DNA from: Spirochaeta sp. UBA5339
GTDB taxonomy: Bacteria; Spirochaetota; Spirochaetia; DSM-2461
Reading direction: 5' to 3'
Assembly: GCA_002408085.1 (NCBI GenBank)
Contig: DHQL01000015.1
Location: 1 to 32,418, forward strand
DNA length: 32,418 nt
This document shows, in pieces, positions 7,985 through 17,017 of this stretch. Both the position numbers and the translations under genes were made by a program. Numbering within the stretch: position 1 is the stretch's first letter; each line of letters opens with the position of its first letter. The notes beneath the pieces were generated by a model that did not search any database, had not been told where the DNA came from, and saw nothing but the letters and a program-made list of their open reading frames with translations.

Positions 7985-9311
7985 GGAGAACAGACTCCCC
8001 CGTGTTGTAATAGCCGGACGGCCCAATGTGGGCAAGTCCACCATGTTCAACAGGCTGATCAGAAAGAGAAAGGCCATTACCGACCCCACACCCGGAGTAA
8101 CCCGGGACACAATTACAGAGAGATGTTTCATCAAGGACCAGGAGGTCCAGTTGATGGATACCGGCGGGTTCAAGCTGGAGAGGGACGACCAGTTCGACGA
8201 ACTGGTGGCACAGAAATCCCTTGAGATGATTGAACAGGCCGACCTTATCCTCTTTCTGATGGATGTCAACGACATTACCAGTGAGGATGAAACCTTTATC
8301 GAGAATCTCAGGCCCTATGAGTCCAAGGTTCTTCTTGTGGTAAACAAGGTGGATCATCCGGACAAGGAGAATGAGGTCTGGAACCTCTACTCCCTTGGCT
8401 TTGAGCATATTGTGGCCGTTTCCGCCACCCACGGCCGGGGTATAGAGGAGTTTCAGGACAAGATCATATCCATGATCGACTTCTCCCTCTACAACTCCGC
8501 GGGCCATCAGGATCGGGACCCCCATATCAGCATTGCCATCCTGGGAAAACCCAATGCGGGAAAGTCCACCCTGACCAACCAGCTGACCGGTACCGAGAGC
8601 TCCATTGTCTCTCCCATCGCCGGAACCACCCGGGATGTAATCGAAGGCCGTTTTTCCTACAAGGGCCGGGAATTTAAGGTTCTGGATACAGCCGGAATCA
8701 GAAGGAAGAAGAAGGTTGTGGAGGATGTTGAGTACTACTCTGTGAACCGCGCCTTTCATACAATCGAAGAGTCGGACATCGTCTACCTGCTGGTAGATGT
8801 TGAAGAGGGGCTTACGGAACAGGACAAGAAGATCACCCAGCAGATCGTCAAAAACGGCAAGGGTGTAATCATTGTTCTCAACAAGTGGGACACCACCGAC
8901 GGCAGCAAGGAGACCTGGGATAAGGCAGTGGACAGAGTCCGCTTTCTCTTTCCCATCTTAAGCTTTGCTCCGATCATTGCCGTTTCCGGACTTAAGTCGA
9001 CGGGTCTGGACAAGCTTCTGGATGAGACCGAAAAGGTCTATCGACAGCTGACAAAGAGAGTGGAGACCTCCGCCCTGAACGACTCTATGCGCTACTGGAG
9101 CGACTTCAACCCCGTTCCCACGGTGAAGGGTAGACGTTACAAGCTCCTTTACCTGACCCAGGTGACAACTCACCCGGTAAAATTCGTCTGCTTTGTTAAT
9201 AGAGAGAAGGGATTTCCCGATTCTTATAAGAGGTATGTGATGAATCAGATCCGTAAGGATTACGGAATGTCCAAGATTCCAATTGAAATGGAGTTGAAGG
9301 AGAGGTCCTGA
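7965..9311 (+). CDS. der: Ribosome biogenesis GTPase Der (EngA)
   Basis: Essential double-GTPase needed for 50S subunit maturation. Two Era-like G domains are visible: the first with GRPNVGKST (about residues 18-26), DTGG and NKVD; the second with GKPNAGKST (about 194-202), DTAGIRRK and NKWD. A C-terminal KH-like domain follows (RYKLLYLTQVTTHPVKFVCF). The start chosen is TTG 7965, because GGAGG at 7954-7958 sits 6 nt upstream. An in-frame ATG at 7938 lacks such a site and would add nine residues not expected in the family. The gene overlaps the ptsI 3' end by 20 bp, suggesting translational coupling. Confidence 0.95.
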   Translation: MSLSPDRENRLPRVVIAGRPNVGKSTMFNRLIRKRKAITDPTPGVTRDTITERCFIKDQEVQLMDTGGFKLERDDQFDELVAQKSLEMIEQADLILFLMDVNDITSEDETFIENLRPYESKVLLVVNKVDHPDKENEVWNLYSLGFEHIVAVSATHGRGIEEFQDKIISMIDFSLYNSAGHQDRDPHISIAILGKPNAGKSTLTNQLTGTESSIVSPIAGTTRDVIEGRFSYKGREFKVLDTAGIRRKKKVVEDVEYYSVNRAFHTIEESDIVYLLVDVEEGLTEQDKKITQQIVKNGKGVIIVLNKWDTTDGSKETWDKAVDRVRFLFPILSFAPIIAVSGLKSTGLDKLLDETEKVYRQLTKRVETSALNDSMRYWSDFNPVPTVKGRRYKLLYLTQVTTHPVKFVCFVNREKGFPDSYKRYVMNQIRKDYGMSKIPIEMELKERS

Positions 9312-9340
9312 TCATTCATAGAACCTGAAAGAGGTTTTTT

Positions 9341-10696
9341 ATGAACATCAAATCCGGAGGGGCAGTCCTCCTTCTTTTCTATACGGCGGTCTCTCTGGCT
9401 GCCCAGACCTCCTTCCCCGGTGAGTCTGAGATGCTGGAGAGGGCTTCCTTTCATGAGAATGTGGAGGTCCGTTCCGCCATGGCCGATTCCATTACGGCTC
9501 CTTTCTACTCCCTTCTCACAAGGCAGAAGGAGATCCATGAACAGATTCTCTCTCCCGTGGCCGTTGAGTTTGAGCTTCGGAAGGCGGAGGATTCCTTTTA
9601 TCTTCTTTTTAAAAACGAACTGAACTACCGGTATCCCGTCTGGGGACGGGGAAACTACATAATCAAGCGGGATCTCCGGACTGGCGAGTTCCTGCAGATC
9701 AAGATCTTTCTGCAGAATGACGAAGACTCCTTTATCCGCCTATTTCCCCTGGGGAAGAACAGGACCAGTCTGGAGCTTGAACTCTACGGCCTGACCCTCT
9801 ACAGGGGGATTGTTCTTCCGGTACCTCTGGAGGAGTTGGCTGTATCCTCTTTTGCCCGGATAATGCATCTGACCGGCGGAACCATAGGCTGGGACCGTAT
9901 ATTTACCGATGCCTCCTGGCCCGAATGGCAGAGAGTCGCCTCCCTGCAGTCTGATCTGCGCCGGGACCTTCCCTTTCTCTTTGAGACTGATGACGGGGGG
10001 ATGAGCGGGGAAGGAGTGTTTGCCCTGATCGCCACCGGTGAGCCCAGCGGCGAAGAAGGCGGTCTGAACTGTTCGGGGTTTGCTAAATGGGTGGCCGACG
10101 GAATGCTTCTGGCCAGAGGTGCCGAGGGGCTTCTTGAGCTGGAACCCCTGAAGGAACCTACCGATGCCGCAAGCCGTCCTGGAAATGCCTGGAGTTCCGT
10201 CCGTCAGGACCGGGACCCCTATTTCGGCCTGGACTGGTGCCGGAATCTGGCTGTGGCCTTAAGGCTTTCTGAGCCCGGAGGCCGTGTAGAGAGGGACACT
10301 GATCAGGATGTAAGGACCGTACCTTTTTTTACATACAAGGAAAATGTCGGCTATGAACTGGAATCTGTGAAATCTCTGATGTATCTTCAGGCGGTGAAGG
10401 AACCCGGTTACTTCTATCTGGGAGCGGTAAATTCACCCTTCGGAAGGAATCCGGTTCTCTGGCAGTATCACCATGTGGCCCTGTTTTTTCCATGGTTTGA
10501 CAGTAACGGAGACTTCCATCTGGATGTTTTAGAAACAGGAACTTCCTCCAGTGTGGAGAATCTGAATGCCCGGTATCCGAAGGGCTTTGTCCATCTGAGC
10601 AAGGTTAAGGCCGGGAGCTATATTCCGCCCTGGCAGCCGTCAGAAGAAATAGTCCGTTCGGATGATTCCATAGATGATTCCGGCGGAATAGAATAG
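9341..10696 (+). CDS. Secreted protein with NlpC/P60-like Cys-His pair, function unknown
   Basis: The N-terminus is a signal peptide (hydrophobic VLLLFYTAVSLAAQ with likely cleavage near Ala-Ala-Gln). I do not recognise the 451-residue protein as a whole. Its second half contains GLNCSGFAKWVADG (Cys244), which looks like the catalytic-Cys helix of NlpC/P60 peptidases (DCSGFV type). About 130 residues later comes YHHVALFFPWFD (His377/378), which resembles the catalytic-His strand of the same fold. The long insertion between them is unusual. ATG 9341 follows GAAAGAGG. It lies 29 bp after der and 50 bp before exbB, so it may share the TonB-system operon. A cell-wall hydrolase or amidase in the periplasm is a reasonable guess but is not shown. 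Confidence 0.65.
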   Translation: MNIKSGGAVLLLFYTAVSLAAQTSFPGESEMLERASFHENVEVRSAMADSITAPFYSLLTRQKEIHEQILSPVAVEFELRKAEDSFYLLFKNELNYRYPVWGRGNYIIKRDLRTGEFLQIKIFLQNDEDSFIRLFPLGKNRTSLELELYGLTLYRGIVLPVPLEELAVSSFARIMHLTGGTIGWDRIFTDASWPEWQRVASLQSDLRRDLPFLFETDDGGMSGEGVFALIATGEPSGEEGGLNCSGFAKWVADGMLLARGAEGLLELEPLKEPTDAASRPGNAWSSVRQDRDPYFGLDWCRNLAVALRLSEPGGRVERDTDQDVRTVPFFTYKENVGYELESVKSLMYLQAVKEPGYFYLGAVNSPFGRNPVLWQYHHVALFFPWFDSNGDFHLDVLETGTSSSVENLNARYPKGFVHLSKVKAGSYIPPWQPSEEIVRSDDSIDDSGGIE

Positions 10697-10746
10697 AACG
10701 AATCTGAGTAGAACAAAGAACATAAAAAGTAAGTGAGGAAATAACT

Positions 10747-11457
10747 ATGTTGGATATACTGGACAAAGGCGGAATCATTCTGTGGATTATCATAGGACTC
10801 TCCGTTCTTGCGGCTGCAATCATCATTGAAAGACTGCTCTACTTTAAACGGATCAAAGTGGATGAGGAGAAACTCTTTCTCAGAATCAAGGGCGCCATTG
10901 CCAAAAACCATTTTGACGAAGCCCTGTCCATCTGCGACAGCAATGTCTCCCCTCTGACGGGCCTGATGAAGGTGGGAATCAATCACAGGGATCAGCCTGA
11001 ATATGTTCAGAAAGAGGTCCTTAAGGACGCCGCACGGCAGGAAATCCCCCAGCTGGAGCGCTTCCTGACACCCCTTGGAACCATTGCCCATATCTCCCCC
11101 CTTCTGGGACTTCTGGGTACGGTAACAGGTAACATCAAGTCTTTCGGAATTCTCGGAGGAGGCACCTCTCTGGGTGACCCCACCATTCTGGCTACGGGTA
11201 TCTCCGAGGCCCTTATTACAACGGCAGCAGGTCTGATCGTCTCCATTCCGGCGGTTATCTTCTACAACTACCTGGTTAAGAAGGTGGAGAACATCCTGAT
11301 CAATATGGAGAATCAGGTGAACGAAATGATTCTTCTTCTCAAGGGCCGACAGAAGGCTCAGGCAACCAGAAGACCCGAGAGAGCCGAACGGCCCGAGAGA
11401 GCGGAACGGCCGTCCAGACCTGTTAGAAGAGAGGAGAGCCCGGGAGAAGGTCTATGA
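10747..11457 (+). CDS. exbB: ExbB/TolQ-type proton channel subunit
   Basis: MotA/TolQ/ExbB-family inner-membrane protein that, with ExbD, converts proton motive force into TonB movement. There are three membrane helices: residues about 10-28, and two in the C-terminal half in the conserved block SPLLGLLGTVTGNIKSF and GISEALITTAAGLIVSIPA. After the last helix there is a short basic tail in which RPERAE occurs twice in tandem (11371-11406), then RPSRP. This tail is unusual for ExbB. SD GAGGAA lies before ATG 10747. The exbD ATG overlaps its stop codon (ATGA), so the two are translationally coupled. ExbB is preferred over TolQ because tonB follows and no tolA, tolB or pal is present. Confidence 0.92.
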   Translation: MLDILDKGGIILWIIIGLSVLAAAIIIERLLYFKRIKVDEEKLFLRIKGAIAKNHFDEALSICDSNVSPLTGLMKVGINHRDQPEYVQKEVLKDAARQEIPQLERFLTPLGTIAHISPLLGLLGTVTGNIKSFGILGGGTSLGDPTILATGISEALITTAAGLIVSIPAVIFYNYLVKKVENILINMENQVNEMILLLKGRQKAQATRRPERAERPERAERPSRPVRREESPGEGL

Positions 11458-11873
11458 TATTTGAAAGAAGGCTCAAGCCCCATATCAATGTCGATTTGAC
11501 CCCTCTTATTGATGTCGTCTTTCAGCTGGTCATCTTCTTTATGATCTCCTCTGTCTTCAACGTGGCTCCCGGTATCACTCTGGATCTGCCCGAATCGGCT
11601 ACATCCGAAAGTGTTCAGATTACAGAACTCCGACTGACGGTACAGTCCGCCGACGAAATATTCGTCAATAAGGAAGCCTGTACCCTGCTGACCCTGGAAG
11701 AGACCCTGATTGCCGTTGTGGAGCAGGATAATATGGAAGAACCGGTGGTTGTTCTGGATGGAAACAGAGATATACCCTATCAGATGATGATAGAAATTCT
11801 GGATATTCTGAGGCGCCAGGGCTTTGACGGCGTCAATCTTGTGACCAGCGAGAAAGATCCCGGAGAAAACTGA
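11454..11873 (+). CDS. exbD: ExbD/TolR-type proton channel subunit
   Basis: A short cytoplasmic N-terminus is followed by one membrane helix carrying the proton-accepting Asp20 in DLTPLIDVVFQLVIFF, the invariant ExbD/TolR motif. A periplasmic domain of about 90 residues follows (ITLDLPES, then VVLDGNRDIPYQMMIEILD). The 139-residue length is normal. Its ATG overlaps the exbB stop by 4 nt, and its own stop overlaps the next ATG by 1 nt, giving a strictly coupled exbB-exbD-tonB cassette. Confidence 0.92.
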   Translation: MIFERRLKPHINVDLTPLIDVVFQLVIFFMISSVFNVAPGITLDLPESATSESVQITELRLTVQSADEIFVNKEACTLLTLEETLIAVVEQDNMEEPVVVLDGNRDIPYQMMIEILDILRRQGFDGVNLVTSEKDPGEN

Positions 11874-12826
11874 TGACAGAGTACCAGCTGAAGAGGCAGA
11901 GGCGGAGAACTCTCTGGAGTTTTCTTGCCGCATTTCTTCTTCATCTTTTGATATTCGGCGGTGTACTGCTCTATGACCTTCTCTTTGTAGAGGATCTGGG
12001 AGACTACTCGGGACCTGTCCTTGTCAAACTGGGAGAGCCCGAGGGGGAGGATATCCCCGTAATGCCCGATGACTCTCCCGTGGTGGAGGAGGTTCCAGAG
12101 GAACCGGCGCCCCCTGTAGAAGAGTCTCAGCCCGAGGCTGTAATTCCCGATACACCCGTCACAGAGGAGGCTCCGGTACAGCCGAGGCCTGCCGAGGATA
12201 GCCCCGAGGCGGTACTGCCCGCAGAGTCCGTCCCGGAGCAGACCGAGCAGAGCAGCACTCCCGTCCAGGACAGTGTTCCCGCGGAGCCTGCCAAACCGGC
12301 GGAGCCTGAGGTGCAGACAGTTATATCCGGAGACCCTGCGGGGAATTCGACGGAGTATCAGTTCTTCTCCAACGGCAGGGTGGGGCGTTCCTTCGGAACG
12401 GAGCTCTACCTCTATATGCCCCTGCCTGAGTTTGTAAGTGCCGGGGTCTTTGACCGGATGACGGGACCTACTTACTCTCCCGCCTTGAGCAGGCAGGATA
12501 TATTTTTAAGGTATTATCGATCCTTGAACCTCGAATATGAGCTGATATCAGATCCCCCGGTGGATGATCTCAGGGCTGTCTGGGATTATCTGATTGATGC
12601 GGGCTATGACTATAAAAACGCCGACTATAAAGAGGGCGGCTATCTGAGACCCGTTATTATCAGTTTTACCCTCACTCCGGAAGCAGAGCTTATTGAAGTG
12701 AAAATCACTCAGAGTTCTTTAAATGAGAAAGTGGATACAGCGGTTCTTGAAGGCTTTCAGGATGCCCAGTTCTACAACTCCACCGACAGGGAGATCAAAG
12801 GGCGGTTTACCTATCGCTTCGAGTAG
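11873..12826 (+). CDS. tonB: TonB energy transducer
   Basis: The N-terminal membrane anchor (about residues 14-35) contains His24 in SFLAAFLLHLLIF, matching the Ser/His pattern that couples TonB to ExbBD. A long Pro/Glu/Val-rich linker follows (about 45-150) that spans the periplasm. The C-terminal domain carries PVIISFTLTPEAELIEVKI and the closing segment ending FTYRFE, consistent with the TonB fold that docks to the TonB box of outer-membrane transporters. The 317 residues are long for TonB because of the linker and an extra region of about 100 residues before the C-terminal domain. No TonB-dependent receptor gene is in the window. Expression is coupled to exbD through the TGATG overlap. 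Confidence 0.85.
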   Translation: MTEYQLKRQRRRTLWSFLAAFLLHLLIFGGVLLYDLLFVEDLGDYSGPVLVKLGEPEGEDIPVMPDDSPVVEEVPEEPAPPVEESQPEAVIPDTPVTEEAPVQPRPAEDSPEAVLPAESVPEQTEQSSTPVQDSVPAEPAKPAEPEVQTVISGDPAGNSTEYQFFSNGRVGRSFGTELYLYMPLPEFVSAGVFDRMTGPTYSPALSRQDIFLRYYRSLNLEYELISDPPVDDLRAVWDYLIDAGYDYKNADYKEGGYLRPVIISFTLTPEAELIEVKITQSSLNEKVDTAVLEGFQDAQFYNSTDREIKGRFTYRFE

Positions 12827-12837
12827 AACCCTCTGAA

Positions 12838-12903
12838 ACCGGCTCTTTCGGCCCCGTACAGTGTCCTTCTCGAGAGAGGGGACGGGGGCCGGCGGGAGCC
12901 GGT
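12838..12903. other. Long nested inverted repeat in tonB-HAD gap
   Basis: ACCGGCTC (12838-12845) is perfectly complementary to GAGCCGGT (12896-12903). Inside it GGCCCCGT (12850-12857) pairs with ACGGGGGCC (12882-12890) with one bulged G, and the centre contains the self-complementary TCTCGAGA. A shorter alternative hairpin, CCGGC-GGGA-GCCGG, uses 12889-12902. No T-run follows, so it is not a typical intrinsic terminator. It could be an mRNA 3'-end stabiliser, a Rho-dependent end or a REP-like element. Confidence 0.6.
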
Positions 12904-12983
12904 CTCAGGCAGAAACAGCTTGCCAATTCCCCTGCATTCCTGTAGTGTAGAAGCAGATTAAAAACGGACGGTACCACTGAATC

Positions 12984-13649
12984 ATGGCTATAAAAGCGGT
13001 CGCTTTTGATATTGACGGAACCCTGTATCCCAACCGCAGGATGATGTTCCACTCTATTCCCTTTCTATTATCTCATTTCACTCTGGTAAAGGAGTTTAAC
13101 GAAGCCCGCAAGGATCTTCGGGAACTTGAAGATGTGAGTCATTTCAGACAGGCTCAGGCTGAACTCTTTGCAAAGAGAATGAACATATCTCTTGATGAGG
13201 CTGTTGAAATCATTGAGAAGGTCTTTTATACAAAATGGGAACTTATCTTCAAACGGGTCAGACCCTTTATCGGTCTTCAGAGAGAACTGGAGAACCTGAA
13301 GGCCAGAGGATTGAAACTGGGAGTCATGTCGGACTTTCCCGTGGGAAAGAAGCTGGAGTACTTTGCCGTTGACGGTCACTGGGACGTAACCATGTCCAGT
13401 GAGGAGACCGGCTATCTGAAACCCCATATCCGTCCTTTTGAAGTACTGGCCGAAAAACTGGGCTGCAGACCCGAAGAGGTTATCTATGTGGGCAACAGCT
13501 ATAAGTATGACATGGTCGGTGCTTCCGCCGCCGGCATGAAGACGGTCTATGTAAACTGGAAGGGGAAGAAGATCCCCGAAGCCGATCTGACCATCACCAA
13601 CTTCCGCCACTTTTCCAGAGATATAGCTTTTCTTCTGGAGGGGGAGTGA
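12984..13649 (+). CDS. HAD-superfamily hydrolase
   Basis: Small-molecule phosphatase of the haloacid dehalogenase superfamily. Motif I is VAFDIDGT, with nucleophile Asp9 and acid Asp11. Motif II is GVMSDFP, the motif III Lys is in GYLKPHIRPFE, and motif IV is IYVGNSYKYDMVGASAAG. A helical cap lies between motifs I and II, which places it in subfamily IA. The substrate cannot be told from sequence. ATG 12984 gives the normal short lead-in to motif I, but no clear Shine-Dalgarno sequence precedes it. The next gene starts 3 bp after its stop, so it probably heads the transcription unit that also carries the SpiroCoCo and AraC-like genes. Confidence 0.9.
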   Translation: MAIKAVAFDIDGTLYPNRRMMFHSIPFLLSHFTLVKEFNEARKDLRELEDVSHFRQAQAELFAKRMNISLDEAVEIIEKVFYTKWELIFKRVRPFIGLQRELENLKARGLKLGVMSDFPVGKKLEYFAVDGHWDVTMSSEETGYLKPHIRPFEVLAEKLGCRPEEVIYVGNSYKYDMVGASAAGMKTVYVNWKGKKIPEADLTITNFRHFSRDIAFLLEGE

Positions 13650-13652
13650 TTC

Positions 13653-16600
13653 ATGCTGTTTAACGCCGGAGATATCATCACACTCGTTATAGTCGTCCTC
13701 GTCCTATTTCTGAACCGACAGTTTGACAAGAACAACCGCTCTCTTGAGAAGGTCCGCAAGTATGCGGACAAGGTGAAAGAGGAGCTGGACCGTCTGGTCG
13801 GAGAGAAGAAGACACAGATTCACGATCTGAATCTGGATATTGAAGTACAGGAAAAGACAAACAGGGAGATCCTGAAACGGGTTGTCCAGGCCAATGAGGA
13901 GTCGGCGCAGCGCTCGGAAGAGATGGATGAGCTGAAAAATACCCTGGCCCAGGTGACAGGACGTCTTGAAGAGCTGGATCAGCTGACCCACAATGTGGAT
14001 GAGAATCTGCAGCGTATCAAGAAAGAGTCCGAATATGTGGACTCCGTGGGTGTCCGGCTCAATGAGCTTCTGAAAAAGAGCAAGGACCTTCAGGGTGGTA
14101 TGAACCAGCTCCATGAGGCCTTCCGTCAGGAGAATGCAAAGGGCCTTGCCAGTCTTCAGGAGTCCTTCAATCAGGAGATGACAGTCATCTACAGCAGATT
14201 CCTTGAGGATCTGAAAGGGTCTGAAGGGAAACTGGGTGAGTTTTCTTCCCATCTGGATGAGCTCCTTGCTGCCCGTGACCGGGTAGCCGAGGAGAAACTG
14301 AGTGCCTTTACTGCCCGGTGGACCGAGGTGGAAGGGGAGTATCTGGACCGCCTTGAGAAGGTTGCCGATGAGGGCGCTTCTCTGGAGGCTGATGCCTTTA
14401 CGGAGCTTAAGGAAGTTCTCTCAAACCACAGGGACTCTCTGGCAAACAGCTGGTCTTCTGACACACAGAAACTGGAACAGCAGTATCATGTTGTTGCCGA
14501 GGATCTTAAAAGAGGGATGGAAGAGCTTGATGAACAGCACAATCTATGGAAGTCCGACTCTGAAGGCCGCCTGAATGACTTTAACGATCAGCTTGCCTCG
14601 TCAACTGGTGAGCAGAACCGCATGCTTACAGCCATGAAGGAAGAGTTGGAGCAGATGATGCAGGATTTCTCCACCACAAGAACTGCCTCCAACAGACAGA
14701 AGGAGGAAGTTCAGCAGGAGCTTGAACGTATTGATGCCAGGATCAATGCCCACAGAACCGATGTGGACAGCAGGCTTCAGGAGTTCTCCGACTCCTTCAC
14801 CGGTAGAATCGAGAATACTGCAGAAGATCTGCAGATCGAATCACTCAAGGCCATTGAGAAGAAGCTGCAGGACTTTGAAAACGGCTTTACCCCCCGCTTC
14901 AGTAAACTGGAACAGTTTATGGAGGATATGGACGGCCTTGAATCCTCTCTGCGCATGAGTATGCAGGAGATCACCAGCCGTATTCTTGGTGAATTCGAAA
15001 CCTTTGATCAGAAGATGCAGACCATCCGTTCCGATGAGGAGCGGGATACCGAAGAGAGGGCCCAGCAGCTGCGTAATGCCATGCACGAACTGGAGCAGGG
15101 ACTGGATGAGCTTAAGAGCCGTGCCTATGATAACGTCTCAGCCCAGTTGCAGGTTTTTGAAGACGACTTCTTTCAGGATCTTAAGAAGAGGGACGACGGC
15201 ATTCAGAAGTCTCTCCGCGACTGGCAGCAGAACCTCAATGCCCAGGTTAGCGAGATCAGTGATCAGCAGAACCGGGACCGCGCCGAGATGGAGCGGAGCT
15301 GTACGGCGGATATGGAGAGGAAGCTCAGCGAGCTGAAAAACCGTGTTTCCCAGCAGTTTAATAAATTCGAGGACCATATCGAGTCTTTCAGGGAGTCCCT
15401 GGACGGCCGTGTGAACGAGGGGAACACCCTTATTGTTCAGTATCGGGATGATCTGCAGAACACAGTCAGCTCTCTTCGGGACGAGTCCATAGACTATATG
15501 AACCGGGAGCTTGAACGCCTTAATATGGGAATACAGGAGCGTGCCGAAGCCTCCGACAGAAGTCTGACAGAGAAGGTCGAACTGATGTTCAACGATCTCG
15601 AGCGTTCCAGACGGGACTTCGGCAGCATGAGCGAAGAGCTTCAGACCAGCGTGACCGACTGGCAGGAGAGGACCCTGCAGCAGATTAAGGACGAAGAATC
15701 CGGAATCCGTGAAAACCTGGACGAGTTCAAGTCCGCCTTTGTGGCCGATCTCGGTGAGCTGAGAGATGACTTCAAGTCTCAGAAGGAAGAGCTTATCCTC
15801 TCAAGCAACGAGGAGAGAGCCGATCTCAAGCGGGATCTGGCCGCCATGAGCGAGAAGGTCTACCAGCTCCAGTCGGAGCTGAAGGAGAAGACAGACTCCA
15901 CTCTGGAACGGTTCAACAGCGACTACAATCTCTTTACACTGGATTTCCAGAAGAAGCTGCGTGAGTCTCAGAACGATGCGGAACTCAAGATCCGTGAAAT
16001 GCGTCAGGGTGTTGCCGACGCCCGTGAAAAGATGGACGCCTACCAGAAGAAGCTGGTGGCTCGGGTGGAAGAGGATACAAGACATCTTACGGTTACTCTT
16101 GAAGAGATCGACAAGAAACAGCAGGACTTTATCGCCCAGACTCATGTCTTTGAAAAGGCTGACCGCCTGAAAGAGAACCTCTCCCGGAATATTCTTGAAC
16201 TCAAGGGAGATATTCAGAAGGTGGATGCCAATATGGACCGCCTCAAGGACTATCAGAACGGCTTTGACCGGGTTCAGGAGCAGTATCAGAGCATTCTGGA
16301 TCAGATCAACCGCTTTATGGATGAGAAGCAGAAGGTGGACGAGCTGGAGGACAAGATCTCTTCAATGGTCAGTCTCTCCCGGTCTGTGGATCTTAAACTG
16401 GATCAGATCTCCTCTCTTCACGACATGCTTCAGCAGTATCAGAGCAGGGTCAAGGAGCTTGAGGATCAGCACCATGCACTGGATTCTGTCTTTGTCAGAA
16501 TGGAATCCAAGGCGGGCCTTGTGGACAGCGCTGTGGGTCAGATAGAGCAGTTCAGCGGTACCGTGGACACTCTGAAAAACAGTGTTCAGCTGATGAAATC

Positions 16601-17015
16601 TGAGATCGGACCCCTCGCCGGACGTCTTCAGGAGATGGAAGAGAAGAATCTTCAGCTTCTTGAAAGCCGTCAGGCCGCCGATGAGGTTTTTGCAAAGATT
16701 GCCTCCCTTGATGAAATCCTGGCAGATCTCGACGGTAAGGCCGAAAAGATTGATCAGGCCAGAGACTGGATTGCCCGTACCGAGACAAGGATGAACGGTG
16801 TGGTGAAGCAGGCTCAGGACCAGGTGAAGCTGATCGGACGTCTGGCCGGCAGTGACGGCGGTGCGTCGGGTCCTGCAGGTTCTCCCGATATGGACACCAG
16901 AGAGACCGTACTCCGCCTTGCTAAACTGGGATGGAAGACCGAAGATATCGCCCGGACACTGAAACTCAGTCAGGGCGAGGTGGAACTTATTCTTGAAATA
17001 ACACCCCGGGGCTGA
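13653..17015 (+). CDS. SpiroCoCo-family membrane-anchored coiled-coil protein
   Basis: A 1120-residue protein with one N-terminal membrane helix (about residues 5-22). About 1030 residues of nearly unbroken heptad-rich coiled coil (Glu, Gln, Lys, Leu, Arg) follow. After a Gly/Ser/Pro linker there is a compact C-terminal segment of about 35 residues, ETVLRLAKLGWKTEDIARTL and onward, that reads as a helix-turn-helix. This organisation matches the large coiled-coil protein family found in spirochaetes and called SpiroCoCo; its function is not established. The ATG follows GGAGGGGGAG, which overlaps the end of the HAD gene. The length and anchor suggest a cytoplasmic or periplasmic filament or spacer at the inner membrane. 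DNA binding by the C-terminal segment is only an inference. Confidence 0.85.
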   Translation: MLFNAGDIITLVIVVLVLFLNRQFDKNNRSLEKVRKYADKVKEELDRLVGEKKTQIHDLNLDIEVQEKTNREILKRVVQANEESAQRSEEMDELKNTLAQVTGRLEELDQLTHNVDENLQRIKKESEYVDSVGVRLNELLKKSKDLQGGMNQLHEAFRQENAKGLASLQESFNQEMTVIYSRFLEDLKGSEGKLGEFSSHLDELLAARDRVAEEKLSAFTARWTEVEGEYLDRLEKVADEGASLEADAFTELKEVLSNHRDSLANSWSSDTQKLEQQYHVVAEDLKRGMEELDEQHNLWKSDSEGRLNDFNDQLASSTGEQNRMLTAMKEELEQMMQDFSTTRTASNRQKEEVQQELERIDARINAHRTDVDSRLQEFSDSFTGRIENTAEDLQIESLKAIEKKLQDFENGFTPRFSKLEQFMEDMDGLESSLRMSMQEITSRILGEFETFDQKMQTIRSDEERDTEERAQQLRNAMHELEQGLDELKSRAYDNVSAQLQVFEDDFFQDLKKRDDGIQKSLRDWQQNLNAQVSEISDQQNRDRAEMERSCTADMERKLSELKNRVSQQFNKFEDHIESFRESLDGRVNEGNTLIVQYRDDLQNTVSSLRDESIDYMNRELERLNMGIQERAEASDRSLTEKVELMFNDLERSRRDFGSMSEELQTSVTDWQERTLQQIKDEESGIRENLDEFKSAFVADLGELRDDFKSQKEELILSSNEERADLKRDLAAMSEKVYQLQSELKEKTDSTLERFNSDYNLFTLDFQKKLRESQNDAELKIREMRQGVADAREKMDAYQKKLVARVEEDTRHLTVTLEEIDKKQQDFIAQTHVFEKADRLKENLSRNILELKGDIQKVDANMDRLKDYQNGFDRVQEQYQSILDQINRFMDEKQKVDELEDKISSMVSLSRSVDLKLDQISSLHDMLQQYQSRVKELEDQHHALDSVFVRMESKAGLVDSAVGQIEQFSGTVDTLKNSVQLMKSEIGPLAGRLQEMEEKNLQLLESRQAADEVFAKIASLDEILADLDGKAEKIDQARDWIARTETRMNGVVKQAQDQVKLIGRLAGSDGGASGPAGSPDMDTRETVLRLAKLGWKTEDIARTLKLSQGEVELILEITPRG

Positions 17016-17017
17016 TC

